Origin: Leptobrachium leishanense
Taxonomy: Eukaryota > Chordata > Amphibia > Anura > Megophryidae
DNA: 64,000 bases
Assembly (NCBI GenBank): GCA_009667805.1
Contig: CM019063.1
Coordinates: forward strand, 196,458,954 to 196,522,953
Reading direction: 5' to 3'
Below the pieces are notes generated by a model. That model was not told the origin of the DNA. It saw only the letters and a list, made by a program, of their open reading frames with translations, and ran no database searches. Shown here piece by piece: positions 31,929-43,973 of this stretch. The position numbers were made by a program, and so were the translations under genes. Positions within the stretch are counted from its first letter, which is position 1, and each line of letters begins with the position of its first letter.

Positions 31929-33154
31929 TGTAGCGCTCACCCCCGAAGGAGCCGCTTAAAATATTAAAACAATTTGGGCTCGTCTCCCCATGGCAAGAGA
32001 AATAACGGACGCGACACAGGTGGATGGGGTTAAAGATTTGGTGCGTTTACTGTTCCCAGTGAACGGGGAAAAAGGCAGGGTAAATAAAATGCACATACAG
32101 GGGTGGGACAATAATGCAAGGGGGGATAAATAATAATACAGTACATATAACACAACTTTAACAAATACTCCCTCGATCCCGAGTAGAAAGCTAAATAGCA
32201 ATGTTCCTCTCTAACATACACATATACATATAGATAACATAGGAATGTAACTCTTCCTCACCGTATCCATTAATCCCAACCCCGAATAACCCTCCCCAAA
32301 CACCCCAAAGTGTAGGTGTGCATGTGAGTGTAGCGGTCGCGCTGGCCAGCAAAAATATAAATATATCAGGGGGAAAAAAGAAAAAAAAATCAAAATACTC
32401 TTCGTGCACAATCTTGAAAAAAAACAGTCTCGGTCACTAGAGATCTCTTCAAAAGAAATGTAAGTCCCAACCGTTGGGGCCCTTGTTGCAGAAAATGCGG
32501 TGTTGTACCCCGCTATGGTCTATGCAGTGGTGGCAGAGATGCGGTATCGTACTGCACTATGGTCTATGCAGTATGTAGCATTTGCAGGTTGTACTGCGCT
32601 GTGGTCTATGCAGTTTTCGGGGTTTGTGGGTTTGTACTGCGCTACGGTCTATGCAGTAACGGAAGTGCGGTGATGTACTGCGCTGTGGCCTATGCAGGCC
32701 TCTCACCCTTCCAGACGCTCGGGCGACACGGGTCCCAGCCTCCCCAGTCAGCCTTTCCAGCCTCTGAGTCGGTCCTCTGGCTCCTCAGACGGTGATCCGG
32801 CTCTCTCTCCCAGGCGCGCGTCCGCACCCTGTGCTTCGTGCTGGTCCCTCCGGCTTGTAGCCTTCCGATCTTCGGACTGTGCAGCCTCACAGCCGTTTCG
32901 GTGTCCGTGGCCGGGTCCCCGGTCCGCGTCCTCCGCTTTTTCCCGTTTTCCTCTTCTCCCCTCCTCTGCGTGCTTCTCTCCTCTCTCCCCGGCTCCCTCC
33001 CTCCTTGTCCGTTTATTTTCAAAAACTCCCGCCAAAAAAAACGTCTTTCTCTTCGCGAGCCGGCTCCTTGCGCCCGCCGTTGGGGCTTTCCTTGCACACT
33101 TCCTGCATCTCCCGGCGCTAGGCATGCCGGGAGATGTAGTCCATCGGCGCTACA
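31929..33154 (-). repeat. 5' LTR of the Gypsy element
   Basis: Same 1,226 bp as 24149-25374 offset by 7,780 bp, with three differences seen by eye. Transcription of the element would start here on the minus strand. Confidence 0.95.
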
Positions 33155-33217
33155 CTAGCAAGATTCCAGTCCAGTATTTCCAATGCTGCCTCTATTGAAA
33201 ACTATGAAATAGACATA

Positions 33218-33402
33218 CAGGGCTATTCAGAGAGAGGTAAAAACCTTGAGAATGACTGGAGAATTGAAAATTCTATGTCAAAATAGTCAAGCCAGAAAAA
33301 TTCTCCCATTTATCTCACTTTTCCAAATTGGCTATTACGTCTAGATTGTTCTCCTCTCCCGCCAATTCTCAAGGTTTTCACCTCTCTCTGAATAGCCCTG
33401 AA
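33218..33402. mobile_element. MITE, CAGGGCTATTCAGAGAGAGG
   Basis: Termini CAGGGCTATTCAGAGAGAGG and complement match perfectly; subterminal parts are also inverted. About 185 bp, non-coding. Confidence 0.75.
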
Positions 33403-33596
33403 TGTCAGCAAAGCTCTAAGTTAAGAAAGTTTAATTCTGAGAAAATTATTATTTTGTTTAATTCTCAGTTCAATAACTACCTTCTTCTATCCTGCTGTTG
33501 TATTTCAAAATAACTTTCAATGATTTGTTTGTGTTAAGTATATTTGTAAGGTTTCGAAAGATCCCCCTTTTTTTGCGCTTCAGTGATACTTGCAGG

Positions 33597-33772
33597 GTTA
33601 TTCAGAGAGAGGTGAAAACCAGGAGGACTGGAGAAGTGAAAATTCTAGGTCAAAATAGACAAGCCATAAAAATTCTCCCATTTATCTCACTTTCCAAATC
33701 GGCTATTTTGACCTAGAATTTTCACTTCTCCAGTCATTCTCCTGGTTTTTACCGCTCTCTGAATAACCCTGT
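33597..33772. mobile_element. MITE, same family
   Basis: CAGGGTTATTCAGAGAGAGG at the left, CTCTGAATAACCCTG at the right; centre shared with 33218-33402 (CTCCCATTTATCTCACTTTC). Confidence 0.75.
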
Positions 33773-34509
33773 TGTAATTTTTGCATTCACCGTTTACCAT
33801 TCCCTTGTTTTGTGCCAAATAACCTACACCATTGTTTTAAATTTGTATTGTGTTTACTCATTATTTGGAGCATGTGTTTCAGGAAGTATTAAACACTGTT
33901 CAGAAACACATTTAAATGCCCTAAGATAAAGCTCCCACAGCTATCCAAATGTAAATCTCTTAGGGGACCTTTGCACGAATATAATGTAAATCTCTTGCTA
34001 TGGTCAACTTTGTTCTTTTCTGTTATGTAGAGAAGAGCATTCCATTCTACTGGCAATGGTAGGCATTACGGATCATATTATATACATAAACTACATCATA
34101 AATATACACATATTAAAATCCATCCTTATAAATAATAACATTAATACAACATATACAAATTTTCCAAGGTGTATAAACTTAGATTTAAGATTTGTTTTTT
34201 CTAATGAAATGTATTTTCTTTCCTCAACAGTTTTGCGCCTATTGAGAAAAAACGTTCCGTGTATTTTTCATTAAATATGTTCTGTTGTTGCTTGTTCGTG
34301 TTTTTGGTAAGCATGAGCATGAAGATGCATTTACATTTTTTGACCAGATATAGAACTTTTTCAACAAATGCTCTAGTGTTGTTGTTAATTTTTTGGTTGT
34401 GTAATCTAAAGAAAAAGAAAAAAAAAGTTCTTTGGGATTATTTGTGATTAACTTCGAATTACAGAAAGCAACATTATTAACGAAACGCCTCAGAAACCAT
34501 TACATTAAC
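33773..34509. other. AT-rich intergenic sequence, nothing recognised
   Basis: No supported feature. Confidence 0.4.
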
Positions 34510-34673
34510 AGGGTTTTTGAGAGAGAGGTGAAAACCAGGAGAATGACTGGAGAAGTGAAAATAACCATAAAAATTCTCCCATTTATCTCACTTTCCAAAT
34601 CGTCTATTTGGTCTAGATTGTTCTCTTCTCCTGCCAATTCTCCAGGTTTTCACCTCTCTCTGAATAACCCTAA
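34510..34673. mobile_element. MITE, same family, slightly degraded
   Basis: CAGGGTTTTTGAGAGAGAGG to CTCTCTGAATAACCCT, with a shortened left arm. Confidence 0.7.
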
Positions 34674-35469
34674 AAATTCTCTTTAATTTATTGAATCCTC
34701 AGTTTAGGGATCTTCTCATGAAGTCCTCTGTACTTTTCACTGTTGTTTCCACTGTAATTTCTGCTGAAGTTGCCCAGTGTACTTCTCAATTTCAAGTCGG
34801 TTTCCATCATAGATTCTGCCAAAATTAATTAGTGTAGATTTCACCATAGTAGCCACCGGAATTTCAGTCAAAGTTGTCTAGTGTTGTTTTTATTGTTGTT
34901 TTCACTGTAGTTTCTGTTGTAGTTTAATGGAGATCACCACATTGAAATCGCTGAAGTACATTCACCGGTTTTGCAAATAATGGTGGACCAATTGAATGGA
35001 GAATAGTTGTAGTTTACTCATTTTATGGAAAAATAACAGTGTTACCACTGTACACCGTTGTTCCCAACGACAATGAATTTTACCATTTTATTCTCACTAC
35101 TTACTCTGCAATACTTTTTTCATTAAGTAATTTTGCATATTACCTAGGTCACTTTTGAATCATTTTCTACAGCATGTTTGGAAAAAAAAAAATATATACT
35201 TTGGATTTTTTTTTAGCTCAAATCACTTTTTATTATAGGTGACATAGGTATTCAAATGTAGTAATTGTTCTACTTCTGCATTATACATTGTGCATTATTA
35301 TTTTCACAAATTTAAATGTTATAAATTCATACTAGTTATTATAGCCTTGGAAACAGCTGCTGCAAAGGTTATCCATTGGATATTTGTAATTTTGAAGGCT
35401 CCTGGGTCATTGAACGTGTAAATTGCAATGATGTTGCATTTTTGTAAAGCATCAACGTATCACTATGGT
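34674..35469. other. intergenic, nothing recognised
   Basis: 34860-34930 is a simple TGTT/GTAGTTTC-rich patch. No gene seen. Confidence 0.4.
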
Positions 35470-35890
35470 AGCCTCCATGAAGCTGCCAAAGGATACTAAT
35501 GTGGAAGCAAAGAGCTGTGGTAGTTGCAATACACAAATGGATCAACCAAAAAGCACCATGTACATGTGCCTTAGAGGAAGGGAGTATATTTAAAAGGAAA
35601 CAAAATAGCAAAACAAGAGGACATAGTCTTAGATTAGAGGGGCAAAGGTTTAAAAGTAACATCAGGAAGCATTATTTTACTGAGCGGGTGGTGGATACAT
35701 GGAACAGTCTTCCAGTAGAAGTGGTAGAGGCCAAAACAGTAATTGAATTTAAGCAAGCATGGGATAGGCATAAGGCTATCCTAAACAAAAGATAAATCCA
35801 GGTAAAGTATCCATGTAATTGGGCAGACTAGATGGGCCGAAAGGTTCTTATCTGCCGACATTTTTCTATGTTTCTATGTTTCTATGTGTG
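35470..35890 (+). pseudogene. 3' end of a non-LTR retrotransposon
   Basis: A plus-strand frame of 98 codons (35499-35795) ends in a TRGHSLRLEGQ... RVVDTWNSLPVEVV block, the familiar C-terminal end of the reverse-transcriptase ORF of CR1/jockey-like elements. It is followed by a 3' tail with GCAGACTAGATGGGCCGAAA and a short TTTCTATG repeat (35867-35888) typical of non-LTR 3' ends. Only this tail is present, as expected from 5' truncation. Its relative lies at 41656-42335 on the other strand. Confidence 0.65.
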
Positions 35891-36045
35891 AAATTCTACA
35901 GCACAATCTTAGGCTACCTGGGAATCTGGTCACTGGCCTATACATATCTCTGTACAATCAGCGCTATGCAAGATAGCCAGGGCCCATAAACATACCTTGT
36001 GGGAACCTGAACCAAAATATTAAGTTCTCAAAGAATACAGTGACC

Positions 36046-36540
36046 GTCGGCAGTAGAGGAATTCCCCATAGAGAAGTAATGGTTAATCTATTCAGAAAAT
36101 GCCAAATAGCTTTCATTCGACAGGTTTAAGCAGGCAGGTTTCAATGTAAAAAAAAATCCCAGTTTTTCTTTAATATTAAATCAACTGTTTATTCTTTTAA
36201 TTTGCAGCAAAAAGTCTCTTAATAATTTATTTAGTAGAACTTTTTAGACATTTTCTAGGATTTTTTCAGAGAGATTTTTGATTCAAATTTTTTTACATGG
36301 TGTTTTTTTTTGTTTATTCTGTAACAGACCACTTTATTATAATTCATAGGATCTTATATATTATTTCCAGGCATTTTCATGCATTCTTTTTTTTTAACCG
36401 TCTTTTAAAAGTTGCATTTTTTTACCCTTTTTTCACCGTAGGGTTGACGAATTAAGAGTGTCAGAGTGCGCCAAAGGCATTTTCAGTGAAATTTTGGTGC
36501 TCTCCACATAACCCCTTATATAATGCATTATGTAACCACA
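36046..36540. mobile_element. fragment of the CAGGGTTATTCAAAGAGA-family MITE
   Basis: Shares TTAATCTATTCAGAAAATGC, CGACAGGTTTAA and TTTGCAGCAAAAAGTCTCTT with 16890-17300 and 45900-46000. The family terminus CAGGGATATTCAAAGAGAAT lies nearby at 36634. Confidence 0.5.
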
Positions 36541-36718
36541 AGGCAGGTGCAGAATTGCTAGCTGATAAACAATGTTGATACAGGAGGTTTAAGAAAGGAA
36601 TTAGAAAAAGTTGTTCAAATAAATACACATACAGGGATATTCAAAGAGAATCGAAAAGTCACCGCACGTTTGATGATTTCTATAATCTTTCTATTTTATA
36701 GGTATTTAACATTCATAG

Positions 36719-37059
36719 AAATACCTTTCTAGCTCCTTACAGATACCCATAAACAATTTGCTTACATGGTATCATTTAACACAATGAAATATTATATACA
36801 GGGTTATTCAGAGAGGTGAAAACCAGGAGAATGACTGGAGAAGTGAAAATTCTAGGTCAAAATAGCCAAACCAGAAAAATTCTCCCATTTATCTTACTTT
36901 CCAAATCAGCTATTTGGTCTAGATTGTTCTCTTCTCCTGTCAATTCTCCTGGTTTTCACCTCTCTCTGAATAACACTATATATAATATTTCATTGTGTTA
37001 AATGATACCATGGAAGCAAATTGTTTATGGGTATCTGTAAGGAGCTAGAAAGGCATTTC
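36719..37059. repeat. palindromic element with a MITE inserted in its centre
   Basis: Arms 36719-36798 and 36979-37059 are near-perfect complements (e.g. AGCTCCTTACAGATACCCAT against ATGGGTATCTGTAAGGAGCT). The 180-bp CAGGGTTATTCAGAGAGG MITE (36799-36978) sits at the TATATA centre. Confidence 0.8.
36799..36978. mobile_element. MITE, CAGGGTTATTCAGAG family
   Basis: Left CAGGGTTATTCAGAGAGG, right CTCTCTGAATAACAC. Fourth member of the 33-37 kb cluster. Confidence 0.75.
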
Positions 37060-37353
37060 TTATTTTCTGGCTTTACAGCAACCTAAATATTGGCATTTAT
37101 TTTCTTCTTAAGGATGGGTTCTAGAAATTAATCTCTTAAAATAAATTAAGGTGATGTATTTTATATACTTTAAAAAAGGTCTATGTGTAGTATCTCATTT
37201 ACACTGCATTAATTAAGTATAGAATAATGTTCCATAGATTAATATATTTAAATCTCCTTAGACACCAATAGACATCATTATACCCTCCCTATTTATTTTC
37301 AACTACTGAAAATATTGTAATAAATATGTTATGTTAATTTATGTATTATATAA
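37060..37353. other. AT-rich upstream region of the first olfactory receptor
   Basis: No motif assigned. A splice acceptor-like TTTTGCAG follows at 37359-37366. Confidence 0.4.
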
Positions 37354-37384
37354 CTGCATTTTGCAGGTTTGGAAAGGACAAAAT

Positions 37385-38314
37385 ATGGCCCAAAAAAATG
37401 GAACGCAAATGACTGAATTTATTCTGTTAGGATTCTCTACTGAAACACAGCCCTTGCTTTTTGGGATTTTTGTAATTATATATATTTTCACTTTTATAGG
37501 AAATTTGTCAATTATTTTGATAGTGACTATGGACCCTATACTTCAAAGTCCTATGTATCTGTTTCTCCGAAATTTGTCAATCATTGAAATTTTCTATATT
37601 TCGGTTACTGTTCCTCGAATGCTCAAAGACTTCTTGCAAGAAAAGAAAGCCATTTCCATAATGGGATGTGCTGCTCAATTCTATTTTTTCTGTTGCTTGG
37701 GTGCTACTGAATGTTTCACTCTTGCATTCATGGCATATGACCGATATGTCGCCATATGCCACCCTCTTCATTATATGAGTATAATGACCAAAAGAAGATG
37801 TTTAAGTATGTCCATTGCTTCATGGCTTACTGGAATGGTTTTGCCATTGAGTAACATCATTCTCGTTTTCAGTTTACCATTTTGTAATTCCAACATCATT
37901 GACCATTTCTTTTGTGATATTCTCCAAGTGGTTCATTTAGCTTGTGCAGATACCTTTATCAATGAGTTATATATATTAGTATACACGTTTGTGGTGATAC
38001 CATTACCCTTCATGTATATACTTGTGTCCTATATTCGTATCCTTACAGCTATATTAAGAATAAAATCTACAACAGGACGTAAAAGGACCTTTTCCACATG
38101 TGGCTCGCACCTTGTGTCAGTCAGTTTGTTTTTTGGCTCTGCTACTATAACATATCTAAGGACAAAAGCGATTGAGGTGTCTGGGGGTGCAAAAGTGTTA
38201 TCCCTTATGTTTCTTGTGTTGGTGCCCATGCTCAATCCATTGATATACAGCTTGAGGAATGCAGAGATTAAGAAATCTGGGAGAAAACTCATGACAAGAC
38301 ATTTGTCGAAGTGA
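37385..38314 (+). CDS. olfactory receptor, class II, OR6/OR10-like
   Basis: 309 residues from ATG at 37385, the Met that places the NGT glycosylation site (N5) and TEFILLGF at the normal N-terminus. A further in-frame 18 codons upstream run across a splice acceptor-like TTTTGCAG (37366), so they are probably intron or 5' exon sequence. Seven membrane segments are evident. Family marks: GN at 39-40 (TM1), PMYLFLRNLS 56-65, MAYDRYVAICHPLHY 116-130 with DRY at 119-121, Cys95 and Cys177 for the extracellular disulfide, RKRTFSTCGSHL 232-243, PMLNPLIYSLRN 281-292. Length and intronless coding exon are normal for the family. It would be an odorant-sensing GPCR coupling to the olfactory G protein in cilia of sensory neurons. 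Complete and apparently functional; subfamily assignment is tentative. Confidence 0.93.
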   Translation: MAQKNGTQMTEFILLGFSTETQPLLFGIFVIIYIFTFIGNLSIILIVTMDPILQSPMYLFLRNLSIIEIFYISVTVPRMLKDFLQEKKAISIMGCAAQFYFFCCLGATECFTLAFMAYDRYVAICHPLHYMSIMTKRRCLSMSIASWLTGMVLPLSNIILVFSLPFCNSNIIDHFFCDILQVVHLACADTFINELYILVYTFVVIPLPFMYILVSYIRILTAILRIKSTTGRKRTFSTCGSHLVSVSLFFGSATITYLRTKAIEVSGGAKVLSLMFLVLVPMLNPLIYSLRNAEIKKSGRKLMTRHLSK

Positions 38315-39764
38315 AAACGAGCAGGAAGTTAAATGTTTATTTCCATTATATTTCACTTACTCATCTAAAGTTCTCACACATTCCTGGTAAATAATTTGGC
38401 TAGTTTTATTATAATTCTTTCTACATCTAGTTTTTCATAACTAAATTTAACTGGACTCTTCCTCATGGAATTTCCCTTACAACTCCCTTAAAATGCAATG
38501 CTTGATTTGTCTAACCAATTCTACTGCCCACCCCTAAAGAAGATACATAGAAGAAGAAAAATAGATTCTGCATATATATAATTCGACATTACCCATTCCA
38601 GTGTCAGAGATACATTGAAACTTAAAGAGTGAATGTATTGTCATGCTTGCATAATTGAGGAATTTTGTTATATAGGCTACTCGACAATTCCATTATGAAG
38701 CCTTGAGGTTATTGATGATTATGAGAGTAATACAACAATGGGTTATAGTTGCTAAAGACTACTTTGGAATCCAGGTGTCATACTAAAGATCTAAAGGAGC
38801 AGTGATATTTACTAAATGAGAACATCAGAATTGATTTGTCTAAATAGTTGTGCAGTTCACAGTTAGTAAAGTTCTGTAATAAGAAAACTAAAAATATTGA
38901 TTTGTTTAACAGCATTGCAATTGCTTTACAACTCTAACTAAACATCGACTTCTGTAGGTAACTCTGAAATATTAATGCAGGATGACTTACTAATACGCAG
39001 ATACTCATCTCGGCAATGAATTGTAAAACCAACTTTATAATGTTGATTTTGTCCTTTATTGACCTCAGTTGATTAATGAGATTGATTTTGTAGGTCTCTA
39101 CTGGACTATAGAGATAGGTGGGAGCGTTTTTCTTTCACTGAAACTCTCAATTGGAGTGTTGCATGATCTGTTTGTTCTTAGTGTCCTTTCAGTTGCAGGG
39201 AAATGACACAGAGATAATGCCCTTCTTTTCATCATGGAACAAGAGGTAAGTTTTCATTTGATTATTTGCAAAAAATAACTGCTTGTGGAAGTGGAAGAGG
39301 TAATGATTTTTTTTTTTTAAATAAAATTGAATACTGAGCAACTGAGCAGTCGGTGACACCTACCTTGGGGAGGAACTCTGTGCTTTACTCATCTTCAGTG
39401 TGCTTTTACTCTTGCAAGATCTCTCACACAGCAATGGTAGCATTCTGAGGGTACTCATAATGCAACAAAAACCATGTCCAAGAATGAGCATAACTAATTT
39501 AATACAGGGCTACTTGTCTCTAGGAGGCTGTGAGTGCAGGTTACAGATTTCCATCTTGGACAGTATATCATAATCAAAAAACAAACTAACAACCTTATGA
39601 CTTTGGCTTTATCCATTATTGTCAACTTTGCTTCTCCATAAAGACCTGAAGCTGAATCTCCAGAGACAAAAATCTGAAACAAGAGCCTTAGGTTCACATT
39701 TACAGGTTATGAGTCAATGAGGGACACATATGTGTCCAAACAGGCACAGCGTAGTTCTTCATTT
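38315..39764. other. intergenic, 3' of the receptor
   Basis: No canonical AATAAA within the first few hundred bases. Nothing else recognised. Confidence 0.4.
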
Positions 39765-40702
39765 AGACTGGCTGTCCACTGGGTCTACATTCATGTGATG
39801 GTGCGATCCTGAAAATGCAAGCCTGTCGTCGTCCGACCAATCCCACAACATGCAGGAGATTCAGTCCTCTTCCATTACCTCCGGCTTCCATCGGATGACT
39901 TCAGACTATTTTTTGTGACTACATCAGATTACCAAGCTTTCCCATTGGAATGGTACAGTATTTTGTTAAGGCTGGCCGTACGCTGGGTTCTATTCGGACG
40001 ACCGACTTGGTCGTCCACCTATGAAAGTGCCTGTGGACAGTCCAGCACCAAGGAGAGCATTGGCTCTGTTCAGTTGAACAGAGAGAAAAAAAAACTTCAC
40101 TGAAGGCTGCGGGGGGTGGGGACCTTGTTCTTGGTGCCCAAAGAGTTCACCAAGGACAGCACTGCCGAACGCAGCAGGACTGAAGAAAAAAACCAAACCC
40201 TGCCTGCTCAGCCAGGAAAAAAAAACTTCTCTATTTTAAAAAAATTGGAATAAAAAAATTCTCCTCTAAAAAATACAAAAAATACTGCAAAAATTAAAAC
40301 AAAATCAATAAATAAAATGCTTTTTTGCTTCAGGTGAAAAGAATAAACGGTTGGATAAAAAGAATTTTTTTTATATTTTTTTACATTGACTCCTAGGAGC
40401 TTTGCTTGTTGAATTCAATCACTTCTCTATGGGACAATTTCCCTGCTGCAGCTTGGCAGTTTAGCTATACAATTCATCTTGTAACTTGTACCAGATTGTC
40501 CGATTTCATCTGACAAATCCCATTCAAATGGGAAAGATCGCTAGTCTGATGTAGTCGCAAAAAATTTTCTGAAGTCGTTCGATGGAAGTCGGAGGCAGTG
40601 GAAGAAAGCTGAATCTCCTGCATGTTGTGGGATTGGACGAACAATGGCAGACAATATCAGATGATCGCACGAATACGGACCCAGTGGACAGCCAGCCTAA
40701 TT
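39765..40702. mobile_element. MITE with about 190-bp inverted ends
   Basis: Left TAGACTGGCTGTCCACTGGG and right CCCAGTGGACAGCCAGCCTA are complements, and the arms extend inward to about 39955 and 40510 (ACAACATGCAGGAGATTCAG against CTGAATCTCCTGCATGTTGT). A second TAAGGCTGGCCGTACGCTGG start at 39967 hints at nesting. Confidence 0.6.
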
Positions 40703-41655
40703 GAGTATAGCCACATTGCAGATCTTGCACTGTTTGCATAATAGCATAGGATACCATTCACTAAGTGCAGAGAAAGAATTGCAGTTCATAGAGTTGGCTC
40801 AATTTATCACATACGGATACATCAGCTATATCATGAACCAACATTTCCATATGAAATTAGTCAAGCCGACGTGGAATAGTGCAAGAGAACTTGTCTGCAC
40901 CTACTAGGCAATTAGTGAATGGCCCCCATAAAAATGCAAGTTGATAAAAGGCTGATGTCCAACACATTGTACCATTTTTGCATCTCTACAACTTTTGTTG
41001 ATCCAAATGAAGTAGCAGCATTTCTAATACTGCCCAAAAGGGAAAGAATCCACCATAATTCCATAATAGCATTCACATTCTCCTTCAGTCAGGAAGAAAG
41101 TGATATACAATCCAAAGTTTTTTTTTTATAACATGCTGTATATGAAAGACATGCTGACCTTTTTTAAAGAGTCCATAATGCAGGAGATGGCACACTAAAT
41201 TGGGGCTCACCCCTAGGGGCAGATGAGGCAGTAATATCAAACAAATTTGTGTTAGTAACAAATAAAGAGGTAAAAATTACTTGGTTTGATAAAGCCTATA
41301 GAGAATTTTCATTAAAAAACAAACTTACAAATGTATGTGATAATGGTGTTAAAAGGTTGTGGTACAGATATTTCTTTAATGATTATAATCATTTAATGCT
41401 TCCTCCACTTTGAGTGTTCCCTCTTGTATTTCATACATGCTCAGTTTCAGGGGTCAACAAGTCCTAAAAAAATAAGTGTGGGAACTCACCAACATTTCTG
41501 TACCTTCTGATCTCAAAGATTATTGGGAGGTGCAGCAGCTGCAGCACTTCTTTAATCCCTTTTCCACTAATGGAGAAAGAGGTACAATAAGGGGCTATAT
41601 ACCAATGTTGCCATTAAGCACAGCTGTAGAACCATTCAGCAGAATGGCTAGAATA
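40703..41655. other. intergenic, nothing recognised
   Basis: No supported feature. Confidence 0.4.
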
Positions 41656-42335
41656 CATAGTTATATAGGCTGAAAAAAGACATGCGTCCATCGGGTTCAG
41701 CCTCTCCCACATAACCTACTGCTGTTGATCCAAAAGAAGGCAAAAAACCCAGTCTGAAATGCTTGCCAATATGCAACATACTGGGAAAAAATTCCTTCTT
41801 GACCCCAGAATGGCAGTCAGATTTCTCCTTGGATCAAGAAGCTTTTACCCACATATTAAATATTATAACCCTTAATATTCTGTGTCTGCAGGAAGTCATC
41901 CAGTCGTTTTTTAAAAGTCTGTACAGACTCTGACCCAACCACCTCAACAGGCAGAGAATTCCACAGCTTTATTGTTCTCACCGTAAAATAACCCTTCCTA
42001 TGCTTTAGGCTAAATTTTCTTTCTTCCAGTCTAAATGGATGACCCCTTGTCCTGTGTATAGTCCTGTTAATGAATAGGTTATCAGACAATGGTTGATAAT
42101 GGCCCCGTATATATTTATATAAGGTTATCAGATCCCCTCTAAGGCGCCGTTTCTCTAAACTAAACAGGTTTAAGCTTGTTAGTCTTTCCTCATAACTTAA
42201 CCCTTCCATTCCCCTTATTAATTTAGTTCTTTTTTTAAGACATGCTTTGCTCTTATTTTTTAACAGCATATTACATTTGAGAGGCAAGCTGTTGCATCTT
42301 GGATGTAGTGCCAGGTTACTGTACATTAGTTTCTT
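41656..42335 (-). pseudogene. non-LTR retrotransposon 3' end (reverse transcriptase C-terminus)
   Basis: A minus-strand frame of 156 codons (42326-41856) carries YEERLTSLNLFSLEKRRLRG, TRGHPFRLEERK and KLWNSLPVEVVGSESVQTFK, the C-terminal block of CR1/jockey-type reverse-transcriptase proteins. The plus-strand sequence left of it (GGCTGAAAAAAGACATGCGT... AATTCCTTCTTGACCCCAGA) is the 3' UTR of a repeat common in frog DNA. Catalytic domains are absent, so it is 5'-truncated and non-functional. Confidence 0.65.
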
Positions 42336-43019
42336 CTATACTTTGTATGGTATATGATAAATGTGGCCTGAGCAGATGAGAATGAATAATTCTAACCAGC
42401 CTGTACTCCATCTGTGTCTTTCAGACCTTGGTATCATGTGATTGCGCTTCAGCACAATTCGGGTTAAATCAATAACACATTGATTTAACCCTACCAAAAA
42501 ATTCCATGCTCACCTTAGATCCCTCAGTGGCGAGAGCGGTGCAATTCGCTACTTCCTTGCTCCGCGACAGAGGTACACTGGGAACAAGTAATTGTGGGTT
42601 TCTCGTTAGGGGTTGGAATCCTGAAAAAGGAGGATGGCCGCAGAGACAGAGAGTCTGGAATTCTGCATGACATCGTTCTGAAATCTGTGCGAAGGCTATG
42701 TGTACGATTTCAAAGAAAAAAATCTGTGAAACAGGGCATACCCCATTGAAAGACTCCACATAAATACAGCAAGCAAGATAATAAAAGCCAGAGTGTAAAG
42801 ATGTGTGCAGGGATGATCGATGTGTATTTCATATAACTGCGGGTCTTACAGTACAGACAATGTGTACTCTAAAATCTTTGACTTTATTATATGCAGGTTT
42901 GCATTCCTTATCTTAATGTAAAATAATGTATTTTACATTAGAGGAATTTGTGAATTAGGGTTGACTGTACTATAGCGTATTTTACAATAGAGGAATTGTG
43001 CATTGACTGCACAATAGTA
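42336..43019. other. intergenic, nothing recognised
   Basis: No supported feature. Confidence 0.4.
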
Positions 43020-43215
43020 TAGTGAAGTTAGGGTTACGGTATGGGATAGGGTTAGGTTTGGTAAGGCGAGGGTTAGAGTTACCATTTTTGTGTGTTATAT
43101 GATTACTGTTAGGGCTAGGGTTAGCACTAGGGTTAGGGCTAAAATAAGGATTAGGTTAGGGCTATGGTTAGGATTTCCAGTTTTTTGTGTCATATGATTA
43201 GGGCTAGGGTTGGGG
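43020..43215. repeat. degenerate TTAGGG-rich patch
   Basis: Many GTTAGGG/GCTAGGG words without strict periodicity. Part of it (from about 43130) is repeated at 53043-53130 at the start of the second duplicon. Confidence 0.6.
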
Positions 43216-43973
43216 GTTAGTGTTAATGTTATTGCCAACTTTATAAAGACACTGGAGTGCTGCAAATAATGGTAGTATCATTGTTCAAAGTTCACCATAA
43301 TTTAGTCAAACAAAAATATTATCATTGTTTTAATAGAGGTTTGATACAGTTTCAACCATTTCACTGCTGAGCCATTTCACCTCTGTGTGCTGAGCTCATT
43401 TTGACTGTTTTGGGCTCATCATGCTTAAACGTGATTTGAAGTCGTGTTTTATTGTAGGACCCAGACAAATTATATTATATGCGCATTGATGCCAGTGGGC
43501 GGGGGAGGCCCCGGAGGCTGGGCTGACATTCAAGCTGTCAGTCCCCTCCGGTAGAAGTCCGCGATCCGGCGCCGGATCGCGGACTGGCACATATGGGGTT
43601 AAGAGACATCACTGGAAAAGTCAGACTGTGACCTCTACCTCTCTATTTTTCTGTAAGTCTAACTGATCGGAGGGAGAGGGGTCCGAAGGAGCCCCTCCGT
43701 TTCAGGTACTCTCCTGGCTCAATGACGTCAGTGTGCCGGGAGGAGTCTAAAGAGACAATCTGACTTCAAGAAAGTTAGATCGCCCAGGACTTTGTTGAAA
43801 AAGGCTAGGGTTTGCCTTTTTGCTGTGGATACCCCATGACGTGTGGAGGATGCACAGAGCGAGGAATCCCCAGGACATCCTCCACACATTATCTACAGTG
43901 AAGGGTTAATATATTGAATCTATGGTGAACAACAGTATCACTGTAATTTATTAATAAAGTGCTAACTGTTGGG

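Larger units (their letters stand above)
24149..33154 (-). mobile_element. Ty3/Gypsy LTR retrotransposon, near-intact, PNMA-type Gag
   Basis: A 9,006-bp minus-strand element with 1,226-bp LTRs, a tRNA-Pro-like primer site, Gag, zinc knuckle, protease, and reverse transcriptase-RNase H-integrase in Ty3/Gypsy order, and a polypurine tract. By eye the LTRs differ at only three positions (24240/32020, about 25159/32939, about 25264/33044), so insertion is recent. The coding region has no internal stops within its segments, but reading moves through three successive -1 steps. Flanks AGTAG and CTAGC do not form a target duplication. Confidence 0.95.

Noticed and set aside
37331..37384. Upstream start for the first receptor, adding 18 residues
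   Set aside because: The extension crosses a splice acceptor-like site and displaces the conserved N-terminus.
43020..43215. True telomere or interstitial telomeric array
   Set aside because: TTAGGG words are scattered and degenerate, not an array.
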